A model generated the notes under the pieces. The model made no database searches. It had not been told where the DNA came from and was given only the letters and a program-made list of their open reading frames with translations. From NCBI RefSeq assembly GCF_041296385.1, contig NC_091022.1:20851967-20915966 (forward strand): 64,000 nucleotides of DNA, read 5' to 3'. Position 1 is the first letter of the stretch; every line of letters starts with the position of its first letter. This document shows, in pieces, positions 11,066 through 23,700 of the stretch. The DNA is from Aphelocoma coerulescens. Its lineage: Eukaryota > Chordata > Aves > Passeriformes > Corvidae. The position numbers and the translations under genes are program-made.

Positions 11066-14000
11066 GTAGGTGAAATCTCTGTCTCTGGGGAGCATGTGGC
11101 TGGTGAGAATGGAGTGGGATCTGGCAGGGAGAAATTATTATATCGGGGATGGTTGAAAGCTGCTGGATACACAGGACTGGAAGTCCCTGTAGCTTTGATC
11201 AGTTCTGCTACAGTTGGATTTGGTAATTGCATGGTTAGTACCATCCCACAACCAAACCCCAAAACACCTGTCTTTATCTCACTGTGGCTTTTGTACTGAA
11301 AAAGACAGAAACATTGTGGGTTTCTGTGCATTTGGTTTTGGGGTTTTTTTCCTTATCTCTCTCCATCTGCTTGGGAAATTTTCGGATTTCACATGCTGAA
11401 AACAGTAAAATGACAACAGAATCCCACAAGTTTCTGTTTTAATCCCTGTGGAAGAAGATCTCTCTTCTCAGAAACATAGAGAAAATGTGAAATTTGTTGA
11501 CCACTAAATTGACTTGGATTATATATAATTATTTTTAAATTGTCTGTAATTTTCAATCTTTTGAATTTTTCATGAAGTCTTAATTTGTCCAAGAAAACAG
11601 CATCTCAGTGAGATTTCATGAGGCAATGAAACTGTAACATTAGGCTAGCAAATATCCAGAAGAACATTTAGGTAGGGAAAAGCAGAACTACAGGAGACAA
11701 TAGCATCCAGTAGGATCTCTGTGTTCTGCAACTTTCACTACGTTCTGCTAAAAATTTATAAACTACAAAGTAAAAAACTTACTTTCCCTTCTGAGTTAAA
11801 TGCCTCATATCTTATCTGTTGGGTGTGTGTGATAGTACGGTGATCTGTAAGCTTTCTCAAAATAAGAGATTCCTTTTTTTCTTTGTATTGAAAACCATAT
11901 ACATTCATACAATGGGAAAGTAGTTATGGTCTTTTAAGAGATTAAATTTAAATAATTTGCCACACCATAAATAACTTTTAAACTGAGCTTTCATAATGCT
12001 GTAAATATGTGATATTTCATCTTAATCTACCAGACCATGCCTGTGTGTTAGCTACAGAACTATGGAAGTGTTTATAAAAATAAAAAGTCTGCTATGGGAA
12101 ACCCTCTTTGGTATTTTTCCCTCGGAGGTGTAGGACAGTTTGGATTATGCTCAATACATAATTCAGAGTGCAAATAAATGCTTGTGCTTTACTGGAAACT
12201 ACTAGAGAGCTTTGAAAGCCATCCAACTGTTTCCCCTAGATCACTGAGTAACTTCTAAGCTGTTTACCAATTTTATACTGGTTAAGAACACACTAGAGTT
12301 CTTTATCTACGGTGTCTGGTGTTTTACCACAGAAGCCCCTGTAGCTGGTGGCTCTTCCCTATCATGCAGTACAGCTGAGTCTGTGATGTTAAGTTATTGG
12401 AATACACCCATTTTGTGGAAACCTTTGGCTCAGAGCTCAGAATAAAGTTTTTAGACAATGAAAATAAGTCTGATTTTCCTTCGCTGCAGTTCTGATTTCC
12501 AGTCTGCTGGACTATGGCTGCACTTCTCCAAGCTGCAACATGACGTGCCACAAAGACGCCAGGTGTGAAGTTCAGGGTGGGACAACAGGCTGCTATTGTT
12601 CCCAAGGATACACAGGAAATGGCATAACAGTGTGTAAAGGTAAACAGATTGTACCTATATGTTTTTTTGTTATATGCTCGCTTGGAAAACTTACTCAAGA
12701 GCCCACTAGTTCAAGGATTAAACTTTATGTCACAACAGTGTCGTACACTAACATGCTTTCAAAGACAAAAACGTTACCATTTTCTGAGAAGTTGTCCAAA
12801 TTACTCTCAGCCTACTGTTTTGATACAGCATGCCATGCATCTCAGTTGTGCGTGACCTGCTTTCCAGCTTTCCTTTTCCATGAGAGTTGATAATGCATCT
12901 TTGCTGATTTACCTTCAGCAATTTCCCCTGTAACTCAGGATTTCTGAAGCTTACAGCTGTTGTGGTGGCTACTGTACAGCCCTCAGCTCCCTGCCCCACA
13001 CACACAGCACTTGGCCACTCTTCCCAGCAGCTGATCACCATCAAATAACAGCTCCTGGGCTGCTCTAGAAACCCAAGGAGGTGTGTATGCCACAGAGACA
13101 TGCCAGTGTTGATTTTTCTACTACAGCTTCTTGCAAGAGAAATATGCCAGAAATCCTATTAAGGGATCTGCTTTTGGATGACTCTATCTCTCATCCAAAG
13201 AAAAGGATGTTTTTCCTGCCTTCATTTTTGAGTTTTCTTCTACTATGAATATCTCTAATACTTATTTTCACTGTTAGGTATGGTTATGTCCAGCTGCAGA
13301 CAGGCTGAAATTCATATGAATCTTGTCAGTTTTCAGTACCCTGAGAAGTAGTTATGAGTAGCAACCATCTACCAGGTCAGTTTTTGTGTTTCAAGTGTTT
13401 TGGGAAATTTAGCAGTTACTGCTTAGCAGGAACATTTTGGTTTGGTATGAGTGCAGGAAAGCAGCCCACAGGTATTTGGGATTTTTATAGCACATTTGCC
13501 ATGCTTTGCTTGGAAGTATGTTTAGGAAAATTTAGAAATTCAAAGGCACTTTTCTAAGAAACATGTCTATCCTTTTATGAGGTGGTAATGTTTAAACAGA
13601 AATATAGATGGCTAAAATAATAAAAAATAAGAAATCAAAAAATCATAGAATAATTTAGTTTGGAAGAGACTTCTGGAGGTCATCTCATCCAGCTCCCCTC
13701 TCAGAGCAGATTAAACTTAGAGCAGGTGTCTTAGAGCTTTGGCCGGCTGAGTTTTGAGTACCTCCAAGGATGAAACCTGCACGTCTCTGGGCCATTGTTT
13801 CAGTGTCTCACCACCATAATTGTGAAAACATTTTTTCTGATGTCTGGTTGAGGTTTTTCTGTTTGCAGCTTGTAAATGTTCCTTCCCATGTGCACTTACC
13901 ACATTTCTAATAATAGTTTAGCTTCATCTCCTCCATAAGCCCTCGTGACCTCCCATTAGATAGTGTAGGCAGCATTATTATTTGCCCTTTGCCTTCCCTT

Positions 14001-17000
14001 CTAAAGTCTGAACAAACACTGTTCTGTCAGTTTCTTATTTGCATCAAGTTTGATGTAGTTTCTAAACATATTTCTTGAATTTAGTGTTATCTTTGCCCTG
14101 ATAGGTTAATCATTATTTGTCTATCAAGCTGTTCAAAAGAAATTAAGAAATGGCCTTCACAACACTGGTTTTGCTCTTGCACTAGTTCAATTTTAGTACC
14201 ATGAAAAAGTCAGCTGATTTGAACGATAAGTGCACATCATGTTTGCAGAGTCAAGGGCCTACATTTGTGAATAATGCAGAGAAAGGAGAAAACCAAGTCA
14301 ATTTTAGCAATACTACCTGGAATAAATCAAACTAGCATTTACTTACCTAGCATCATCTGGTACCCACTACATTGTCTGTACTGGTCTAGAAAGTCTTTGA
14401 TCATGAACCATCAATTAAATTTGCAGTAAATATACCTGTTTTTCTCACTGCCATGACTGATGTTGTTGAATCCCTCCATTATATATGTACCCATTATAAT
14501 GTTATTAAATCCAAATTTGTGAGCACAGATTTATCTTACCTTCCATGCTCTTTTTTTCTCATACAGTACTTTTTCCTTACTTTCTCTTTTACCTGTATTT
14601 TCTTATGGAAATCTACATTCAAATTTCATAAAAACATTTATTGAGCACTTAAAGAAAATTCAGTGCAGTGAAATATGCATTCACAAATCTTGTTAATCCA
14701 TTAATTTTTTATTAATAATTATACCCAGTGTTTGAAAACTCAGTCTTTAAAATAAAATTTCCAATGTCAGTCCAGGCAAACAAGATACTAGATGTATTTG
14801 TGGCGCTTTGCAGTTAAGTGGCAATGGTTTGAAGCAAGCCTCATGTCAGGAGACCAACATTTTCTCTGGTAAAATACCTCAACAGCCACAAAAGTCACTT
14901 ACCCTCCAGCAAAGCAGCAAAGTTTATATCAGAACTGTGTGGCTGCTGGCCCTGAAAGAGAGACAATGTTTCTCTAGGGCAGCATGTAACACGGTGCATT
15001 ATTAATATTGTGCAGTAGTCCTCTAATAGCATAAAAAAGTAACCAGAATTTTAATTGGGTAGGTTCTATAAAGGATTAGAAATATAGGCTACACCCTATC
15101 ATAAATAGTTTAAAGCTGTGAAAACGTAAAGCAAAGCCTCAGTTGTTTAATGATGTATGAGATCTTGCTGTTCTGTGTGGCGAAAGCAGCAGGTGTATCT
15201 GCTGTTCTAGAGATAGCTACCCATTTTTATTCAGTTAATAATCTTGGGCTTTTACAATGATAGTGCAGTCACCTTCAAAGGAGATCATCAATTATGTGCT
15301 AATACAGGCATTTTCTAAAGAGCCTATATAGTGCATTGTGTTTACATATTTGCCCTTTTAGTTATTTAGCTGGGTTGTCAGAGTCATAATTGCTGCCAAA
15401 AACATTAGTAATTTTGCACAACTTAGATCCAGCTTCTTCATTGTGCTTATCCTGGTAGACAATTAAAGCAGAATAGTCATTGTTTTGGGACTTTATTCAG
15501 AAACAAGCAATTCAAATTCTTTCTCCTTATAAACGCGTTGAACAGCAAGTGTTAGTTTTCAGGTTAGTCCTCTTAAACTTTCATAGTTGAGAAACTCTTC
15601 ATTTTTATTTATAGCTATATTCTTACAGTTTTTGAAAGGTTTACATTTGTTTCTCTATTTTCACTTGCTTGTAACACCTCTTAAATACTTGTAAAAGTTA
15701 TTTCTTTGCTAGCCCTGTGTTTTCAATGTGACACACTTAGACATTTTCCCTTGAGTTTTCTGTGCTGCAAAAGGCAATAATGCCCTCTTACATTTATTTC
15801 CTAGCACCATTATTGATGAATCATGAATCACTGATGTCAACATACCTTAGGAATGGGGTTTGTTAGTTTTGACTTTGCTCCCTTTGCCAGCTGGCTAAGT
15901 GACTGCAGAGAGCTCAAGATTATTGGATTTGCTGTGTGTAGATAAAGACACATAGATATGAATTTAATTTCCTGGTGTCAAAGTCATGGCTTTTAAAATA
16001 ATTATCCTCTTACAATCTTTCCCACAAGATTTCAACCACTTTAAATTAGGTCATGTTTTGGACTTTCTGAAGGCATACTTTGGCCACTCTAACAAAAAGC
16101 TAATCCTCTTCATAATCTCATTGTCTTCAGCAAGAATATGTGCAGGAATGCACATAGTCAGGAGAATAACTGATTGTGGCATCTGGCCTCTTTTATATAT
16201 TGGAATTATAGCCTACATAGCAATAAATTCCCTCTGTACAGGATCTTCCAGAAAGCCATAAATGAGTCACCTTGTCAAGCTTTACACCTCTGAGGTACAA
16301 AATACTATCCCAGTCTTTCTACATTTTCTTTTGTATTTATATTCCTTGCTTTATGTAGTATTAGATGAGAGAGAATGACCTCTGTTAGCACATCTATTTG
16401 CTTTTTAGGACTGTTCTTGGGCAGATGTGTATTCTGTACGTAATGCATGAGGCTTTAGCTTGACAATACCACACACCTAATTGAAGTAACATGGGCTAAA
16501 GCTCTTGGCATAAAAAATAAAGATATACCCAGAAACAACTGTTTTATAGACAAGTTAACTTCCTCTCATGCAAAAATGCCACAGATTTTTTACAGATAAA
16601 TAGAATATATTTGCCATAGTTGTAAATGCATTTCTTTATATAAAAAGAGTTGAACATATAAATTAGGTGTTGTTCATAATTCCAGCTTTCTTCCAAAAGA
16701 AAATTAAGGAAACAAACAAAATTTCAGATCCTTTAGAAAAGATAGGGGTAGAAGTAAAACTTCATAGAAGCCAATATTTTATTTTTAAAACAAAGGGGAA
16801 AATGAGTTGGCATCAGTGATGCTTTCCTAAGCAGCTCTGCTGTTTCAATGCTGGCTGCTTCTTGATTGCTGACTGCCAATTTGCTGCTTTGCTGGCACAC
16901 TGCAGGAAATTAAAGTAAACAGTGTGATCACAGTGTTTACTTTAACTTTGTAAAATACGGAAGGAAAATGAAGCAGTGCTGTTTGTTCCAGGAGGGTAGG

Positions 17001-17694
17001 CAGGCAAGCAGGAAAAGCCTGAACACAATATCCCTCCCAGATATCCCTACACAATATTCCCTTGTAAATGTCACTTGCAAATTACACTGCAAGATTAATC
17101 AGTCTTACTTGTAAAATAGTTACAGCTCTTCCAGAAATATTGAGCAGGGTCTTAGGCTGTCAGAGAAACTTTCTGTTGGAGTAAGGCAGTAGCTCTGTTT
17201 CTAAAGTGCAGTGTGGGAGGATTTATCATTGTACAGAGGTAAAAAATACCTCGGTGCAAAGTGGTATTTTGTATCAAAATACAAAATCCCTGTTAGAACA
17301 CAGGGCAATTTGTATAAATCCAGCTGAATCAAATTGAAAGCATGCTCAATATCTGAACACAAACATATTTTCTTGTTTTATGGAGGATCAGACAACCAAC
17401 TCTCTGGCTTTTGCCAGCTATAAAAAGGAGTTTTCCTGTGAGACCTCAGTTCATTTTTCTAACGTGATATTGCTGAGTCCCACCATTGACTTTTATTGCA
17501 GTCACTGAATTTGTTTGGATTCACTGGTGTCACTGTTACCATCCTGCAGCACCCAATTTGTGTATTGTTTTGAGGGATTTTTGCTTTCAAATTAAAATGA
17601 CCCTGTAAAGCCACTGTGTATAATCATTTTATTCTACCCAGAAGTGCTCTTCAATAGAAAATTATCTAATTCAAGTGCTGGTTCACCAAAGGAG

Positions 17695-17741
<47 letters not shown>

Positions 17742-20700
17742 TTACCAGCAGGCATACATCACTGGATGTCACTTCTGTGTTTACCAAATAATCTGAAATC
17801 ACTGATATGGAAGATCCAATCCACACACTTCCTAAATTTATTTCACCGCTATCAGTTACCACAAGCTATAAAAAGGCAAATTGCAGCTGCTCTAACATAG
17901 CACAGCAGGAGAAAGATATGCCTTAGCCAAATGCTAATAACAGGGCTCAACTCAGCATGTGACAGCTTGGAAAACTTGGAATGTGCTATACAGGGGGCCA
18001 AAGATGACCACTAATTCCCAGCCCTTCTGACATACTCCTTACCATTTTTCCTTTCCCCTTCTCCTCCTGCATCTCCTAATCTCTTCTTCTTTGCCTCTAT
18101 ATTCTGCTGGGGCTTTTACGTGGTTTCAGGGTGGAGCATGGTAAAAACAGTGTGGGCTGTGTGAAAGAGCAGGAGTCACCTTTGAATTCAGAATTCCTAC
18201 TGCAGGTTTAGGTGTCTGGCATTTTGGTTATCCCAAGATTTGTTAGGAGGCACCTCCCTGTTTGTTGCATATTTAGATATTATATTTAACTAAGCCTGTG
18301 GGTTCAGGGTTCCTCTTCAGGGGACAGAATGTTTTCTTCCCTTATGTCTTCTTTGGTGATAATGTAGCTGGATGTTTTTTCACTTTTCTTGAAGTGCAGA
18401 GATTGACTGCTGAGCTGTGAGATGTTACCCAGCTGAGTTATCTCAATTTCACATTCCAGATTAAAACTGTAGGCAAATCATGGAATTGAAATTCTGGACA
18501 AATTAACTGGGAGGATTTGATTTGCTGGTGCATGACAGTCCACTTGCCTAGGAAAGTGCTGGTGTTAATGTTAACTCAGTAGGTTCCTGGCCATTTGGGG
18601 ACCTACAGCTTTATGTATGGTTTTTGCCTTTTCATGTGCAAGATGTCACACTTTTCTTGGAGTTTGGGAAGGGCTTGATGTCTGTGATGTCTGTAGGCTG
18701 CAGGGGACTAAGCAGCTGCTGTATGGTTGCCTTCCAGCCACAAAGGATGGAGTTATGTTTATGTTCCTGAAAATAGCCATACCCTTGGCTACTAGCATTA
18801 GTCAAAACAGCTTCTGTAGCCTTGAATTTACTTTTAATAGCTACTATTTAAATTATATTTTACTTGAATTTTTTGAGAGTAGTTCAGGCCTTTGAAAGGG
18901 GAGCATGTGTTACAACAGTGCCTGGTGATGCGTGAGAACATGAGTCAGAAAGAAAGCAGTGCAGGATGTCTGCAGTCATACAACCCTGTTGAATAAGGCA
19001 TGGTGGAGGCTGTCTCACTCCAGTTGTCTTACTTCTGTACATGGCTGAGTCCAAGACATTTTGACTCAAAACATTTTTTGCATCCAAAGTGTCAAATCCG
19101 GTTTTCTCTCTCACATGAAAAAATCCCCAGTTTCCCACCCAAATGAGAGAGGATCTTCAGAGGGTTAGCTCTTCTCCCTACTGCCAGAAAATACAGTTCA
19201 CCTGGGCTGAAGACACAGCCCACAATAACCATTTGTAAGATTGACACTGACTTTAAGAAGCCTTAGACAAAGTCCATTTCAGGGACTTTTTAGATAGACT
19301 CATTACACTCACAGATTGGAGCCAAACAAAAAAAGACCCCTCTATTTTTTTCATGTCTTCTGTTTACATTTTCTTGAAATGGTACTTTGAGCATGACTAA
19401 AATGCAGTAATGCATTTTTGAAAGGACCAGAAAGAAACAAAACTTCTTTTTGTTATATCTTTAATGGTATCCAGACTCTCTTTTCAATTAGTCCTGTTAG
19501 TATCTAAAAAGAGTTTTTTAAGTGTGTGTAGATGATGTAGTAGAAAAAAGTTATTTGTCTCTCTCAAAAATTTACCCAAACTTTTAGACTGATCGTCTGC
19601 ACTTGGATGGTTTCTTACTTGTTTAATTCAAAATATGTTTTAACCCTTGCCAAATAATGCTGATTTCCTTTCTTGAGAAAATACTCCTTTCATCCTGCTT
19701 TATGTACTAGGAATCAATATGTTACAAGTTTAGAGGATGTGGGAAAATTCATTTAAGGAGCTTTAAACTTATTATGTCAGAGTTTGCTTACTCTGTGTTT
19801 ACCAGAGATATGATTCCCTTCCTGTGTCTCTAACATCTGAAGTATTCCCAGGAGGTCCAACAGTAACAATATGTTCTTCTCACTTGCTGGTTTGAAGTAA
19901 AAGGATGAAAAGTATTTCCTGAACATGTATACTCATACATGTATATTAAATACACAAGGCCATGTACACAGGGAGCTGTGTATAGGTAGGCATGTGAATA
20001 AAAAGCAGACTTTTCTATGAAAAAAATGTAAGGCAATCTCAAAATTGTCAGTTTTACTCATTCTGTGGTTGTATAGACAAAATTAGCTTTTCCTAAGGAA
20101 AGACCAGGACTTACTGTAAAGAAATTGCTTCCATGCATTCCATTTCCTTGAGACTTCTCAATCCAGACTTGCCCATGGTAGCGGCTGCTGCAGCCATCAG
20201 ACTCTGAGCTGCCTTTGGGGCTATGAAGTCAGTGTCACCCACAGAGCAAGGGATGTATCATCAGGAATTAAACTCATAAAAGATTATGTCATTTCTGCAC
20301 AGCTATGCTGATTAACATATAATATCCCACTAATCTTGTACACTCATTTAACTTTTTTCTCTCTGACTCTATATTGAAGTCATAGAGTTCAATTGCAGAA
20401 AAGTGTTCCACTTAGGATTTTGGGGTTTTTGCCTTTTTTTAAATTGTTGTTTTTTATTTTCTTCTGCCAGAACATACTAGTCAGGAATGGTGAAGTTGTA
20501 TGTAACCACATTTGAAATGTGTAATTTATCCAGGATGATATGCTGGTGCACAATTTTTCTGTGTATGACTGTGAAAAATTGCCGACTGAGCTGTTGGCAG
20601 ACAGAATATCAAACCCAGCTCAGCCCTGTGTGTATGAAAGAGTTTAAGAAGGTAATTGACACTTTGGGCCTCTATTTGCCAAAGAAAGAGATAATGACGT

Positions 20701-23700
20701 TCTCCAAGAAGATTAGAATCTAACCAAACATTGTGCTCTAAATATAGAGCACAAAGACAGGGGATGTGTGTGAAAATGCTGCTGGGCTGCAGGAGAAGGA
20801 GGGGGATGAAGGACTTCAATTTTGTACTGTATATTTTTTAGGTACACAGATTTAATTTAGAGATTGTGGCTTGAAAATGAAATTTACAGTATGTGTGTTT
20901 TTCGGCGATAAGAAATTGATTTTGTGACCTTGGTACACACTAATTGAAATATCTGGCACTGTGTTTTGCTGGGGTCAAAGAAAGCCATATATGCCTGGAA
21001 CCACATTCTTCTTTCACCTTGAACTGTGCGGTTAATCACAGCCCCAATCACAGGCAGGAAGGAAGCTGCAGTTCCACTGGGGTACAAGGAAGCTGAATAA
21101 TCTCTGCTCATTGTCTAAGGGATAGCTTGTTGTGTGATTACTTCTGGCTGGGTTTAGGAGATTCACAATTGCTTTAAAATGGAGAATTCTGGTGGAATTA
21201 ACATTCAGGGAGCACCAGAGGCCAAGAGCCTCACCAGCTGCAGTACCACAGCCAGAGCAGACACACTGAGGCGCAGAGGGTTCTCCTTCCACCTGCCCAT
21301 CATAAACCTGGCTGCTCCTTTAGGGCTGAGACAGCTCTGTCCTGTGCTCGTTGCCACTGTGCCAGGATGGGAAATAGGGAAAAGCTTCTCTGGCTGTGCT
21401 CTGCTGTGTGCTGTTCCAGCAGCAGGGACCGCTCTGCCCCCGGACTGCTCCTCCTGTGTATCCTCCTGCTCAAAAGGCAGGTTGCAGCATTAAGGAACAG
21501 CAGTGATGTCCCAAGGGACTCCACTGGTGGGGTTTTAATATGTCTGCTTCATTTAACTGGGTTTTTGTCTTAGCTTGGACATGTACAGCTGTGACACTCT
21601 GAGGTTGTCTATAAACTAGTCTGGCAGGGTGTCCCTTTATTTTGCTTACTACTTAATGTTACACATTTGGTAGGTTGGCACAGGACCTTGTTTTTCAAAA
21701 GGGAAAATGAAAGCTCCTGAAAAGCCTTGACAATAAATGGTTATTTGTTCAGAACAGCCAAGTCTAATCTTTGTTTATGTTACTAGGCTTTGTGTAATGT
21801 TGTTGCAATAAAGAAAAATAGTTCTTCAGGATATGCACCAGCTTTTATGTTTTATTTGTAATGAAAGCTATGCACATAGGCAGCAATCTACATAAGTTAC
21901 AGTGACGGAGAACATAAGCTTGGGTGGTGACTTGCATGTTTATATATTTGCATTTTATTTGCAGCAAAGTGTCTGAATCTCAATTTTAAAAAATGTGAAA
22001 TTAGTCTGAGGTATTGCAGGTTTCATTCGCAGAATTTTACCAGTGGAAGACTAAGAGAAAAGGTGAGTTCATCCTGCACTAGGAGACCACTGCTTCTCTC
22101 CTGCCCCATCTGTGCAGATGAGCTGTGGGTCCATTCCCACAACCATTGTCCTGTCTTCTCATGTTCAGTCCCCAGCTGGGAAAGGGTACAGTAATCTTCA
22201 CTGCCCTCCAACATTATAGTGGGTTTTGTGTATCCCCAAAGCTCAAAAGGGCTGAGGGTAACACAGCTTTGTCTCACAGTTTGCATCAGGAGTGTCATGG
22301 GGGGCAGGGAGCTACGGCCGCAATAATCTATGCATCCCATGACAGTCTTCATCACTGATCCCTGTAACATCAGAGGCCCTAAAGACATGCCAGAGAAACT
22401 TCAAGATGTTGGCATGGACTGAAAGAGAAGTTCAGCTAAGTTCTGCAAGCCAAAATAGGAACTCTGAGTCCTGCATTTGTTCCTTTTGGTGATGGGAAAG
22501 GAGTAGGTGGAAAATTGTATTATGATGAAGGCTTTGCCTTACTTTTTCTCTTGAATAAATCATTTTCATGGGTAATATTGATCCTGAGGAAGCTCTACCT
22601 TTCCAAAATCAGCCTGTAAGGAGTTCAGAAGGGAGAAGAAGCTGGAGGTAGTCAGACGAACAGTTTCAGGCCCTTTGTTCCTATCCAAAGTGTTCCATTA
22701 TTTAGAGCTATGATGAAGCATGCATCAATTCATAAATATGACCACTGTGCAATATAAAAATATCAGTATTTCTCTCCCATTGTGTAAGGGATATCTGGTG
22801 CATACAGAAAGACTTTCGTCTCCTTAGCTACCACAGAGAAAATGGGAAAGGCAAATAGCCTTCAAAAGTGACTTGAAAACACAGATGAGAAGTTTCTAAA
22901 ACTTAACACAGCTTTTCATCTGAGCAGATCAAAATAGAAACTGTGCAGGGTGACAGTTGTAAATGATGCAGAACTACAATTTGGCTTCTTTTTCAGTGTT
23001 GTCATGCAAATCTTGGTATGGTGATTCCATAACTCTTTCATCATACTCAGCTCCATGTTTAAGACCTAGGAAACTCTTAGTAAAGCTGTCTTTAGAAAAT
23101 GAGGTCACTTCAGGGATGTACTATATGGCACCACTGGTCTCACAGAAGTCAAATATTCAGTCCTAGGTGTGTCAGGACACAGCAGTGGGGTACACAAGTG
23201 TTGAGCTCCATTGGTATCATTTTGCACACAAGGCCTGAGATTTAAGTGGATGTCAAAGGAGAGACTGGGATAATATTTACACAGCTGTAGACTGCAGAAA
23301 AAAAAGAACTGCTAACTGAACTTTTTGTATTTCCTCTTGAATAAACAGGTAGTATGTTAATACCACCAAATGCTTCTTGTTTGAGTGGAGGGATGTGCTA
23401 AAAAAACCTCTGGGCTTTATTCTCTGTTCTCAGAGAAAGATACTGCAGCTTCGTTAGCTCCAAACTGCTCTTGAAACTCAAGTTTTGGTCTTAGACTGAT
23501 AACCATTAAGAAAACTTTTAGCCTGGCAATGGCACGTTACCCTCAAGGAATGCCATGCAGACAGCAACATTCCATTTTGAGCTTGATATTCAAGCTAGTA
23601 AGGAGTCTGTGCTGCAATATGGGCATCTGGCTTTGAGTGCTGCAAGAGACATCCAAGAGCACAGCTATTGCTGCTGTCACTGGCAGCATGGTAAAAACAG

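Noticed and set aside
12503..12639. Alternative exon 2 start at the AG at 12501-12502
   Set aside because: It would begin in phase 2 and not join in frame with exon 1; the acceptor at 12489 restores a perfect signal peptide match.
12324..12698. 124-codon open frame on the minus strand overlapping exon 2
   Set aside because: It is antisense to a solid coding exon and has no recognisable domain; it is a shadow frame.
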